Below are positions 52,682 through 53,162 of a stretch of DNA of 53,162 nucleotides, piece by piece (the first letter of the stretch is position 1; each line of letters starts with the position of its first letter). The notes under the pieces were generated by a model that worked only from the letters and a program-made list of their open reading frames with translations, ran no database searches and was not told where the DNA came from. A program made the position numbers and the translations under genes. This DNA comes from Mariaggregatimicrobium sp964498785. Its GTDB lineage: Bacteria > Zhuqueibacterota > Zhuqueibacteria > Thermofontimicrobiales > Thiofontviventaceae. The stretch covers positions 1 to 53,162 of the forward strand of contig CAZCJL010000039.1 of the NCBI GenBank assembly GCA_964498785.1, written 5' to 3'.

Positions 52682-52873
52682 CTAATAGTTATCCTCTTGA
52701 GATAATTTTGCCATTCTTCTCTTTGCAGCTTTTAACTTCCTTTTTCTCTTCTCGGAAGGTTTCTCATAAAAACTACGTTGTTTTAATTCTTTCAATAATC
52801 CTTGTCGTTGAATCTGACGTTTAAATATTTTCAGTGCTTTTTCAATGTCATTTTCGTGGACAACTACTGCCAT
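52682..52873 (-). CDS. rpsU: Small subunit ribosomal protein bS21
   Basis: I use the ATG at 52873, with AAAGGAGG nine bases upstream, giving MAVVVHENDIEKALKIFKRQ, the standard bS21 start. The 63-residue basic protein continues LLKELKQRSFYEKPSEKRKRK. bS21 helps translation initiation on the 30S. The frame extends a little upstream (52894) without conservation. The region to the window end (52874-53162) is AT-rich with nothing recognisable. Confidence 0.95.
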   Translation of the reverse strand: MAVVVHENDIEKALKIFKRQIQRQGLLKELKQRSFYEKPSEKRKRKLKAAKRRMAKLSQEDNY

Positions 52874-53162
52874 CTTCTCATTCCTCCTTTGCAATGTTTG
52901 TTAAACATATATTTTTTAACGATAAATTATTTACCCCATTATTCATTTTTATTTAACATCTACAGAATAACTCAGGTTATTTTTTTAGTACATTTTCTAA
53001 TATAATAATTTTTCCTTAATTTACCAAATGATTTTTCAAGATTTTTTATTCAGGTTCTGATAAATTCAGCATTATTTTTTTATTAATTATTAACTTAAAT
53101 CTTTTTCATTGTATCCATTCAATAATTGATGGTGTGCATCAAAGCTTTCGGATTCTCTTTAA

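Noticed and set aside
1..53162. CRISPR array, integrase, phage genes or rRNA
   Set aside because: No regularly spaced repeats, integrase motifs, phage structural genes or rRNA sequence were seen.

Overview
The window looks like part of the chromosome of an uncultured Gram-negative bacterium of the FCB superphylum, probably outside Bacteroidetes proper (Calditrichota-, KSB1- or Marinimicrobia-like). Three secreted proteins end in the NYPNPFNP-type type IX secretion sorting domain. There are a TonB-dependent receptor, several lipoproteins and a Kdo (LPS core sugar) operon. Putative promoters resemble TTGACA-N17-TATAAT rather than the Bacteroidetes TTTG/TAnnTTTG type, and many genes carry GGAGG-type ribosome binding sites. 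The assignment is an inference; there is no rRNA gene in the window.

Layout. 1-72: tRNA-Asn (first base cut off) with a terminator. 347-9254: envelope and secreted proteins (sorting-domain proteins, a lipoprotein/TonB receptor pair, a small barrel-like protein, an alpha/alpha-toroid protein). 9329-9532: cold shock protein. 9597-13652 (minus): ribosome and SRP operon ffh-rpsP-khpA-rimM-trmD-rplS; bS16 has a long repeat-bearing tail interrupted by a 100-N assembly gap. 13869-23127 (minus): yceD-rpmF-plsX-fabH-(TPR lipoprotein)-fabD-fabG-acpP-fabF-rnc-acyl-CoA dehydrogenase, a lipid synthesis operon with its own promoter and terminator. 23222-27383: sorting-domain protein, isochorismatase-like hydrolase and a single-gene NfnA-NfnB fusion. 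27471-33775: an AddAB-like helicase/nuclease pair. 33830-37196: upp, a secreted lipoprotein of unknown function, and a YgiQ-type radical SAM protein.

37197-40569 is an accessory stretch: a MITE-like element, a transposase remnant, large palindromes, an MNT/HEPN toxin-antitoxin-like pair, a frameshifted small gene and a class D beta-lactamase. 40570-43145 (minus) is kdsA, then a transaldolase-CBS fusion, then a KdsC-like phosphatase. The fusion sits where the arabinose-5-phosphate isomerase KdsD would be expected and carries KdsD-like CBS domains; this is the most interesting candidate for an undescribed pathway variant. 43677-49351 (plus): proB-proA, Na/Pi transporter, PhoU-like protein, MATE exporter. 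49493-51168 (minus): a two-gene SufC/SufB-like Fe-S assembly system of the minimal SMS type. 51835-52873 (minus): DNPH1-like hydrolase, a candidate 59-residue gene and rpsU.

At small scale, two observations stand out. Three 33-bp palindromes (2226, 40310, 40527) follow one formula, six bases-NCG-six bases-T-N-A and then the complement, with different stem sequences; a fourth copy is split in two inside the MITE-like element at 37355-37505. A set of putative minus-strand promoters shares a 17-base spacer, and two of them share a 14-base block around the -35 box. Everything here was read by eye; no alignments or database searches were run.
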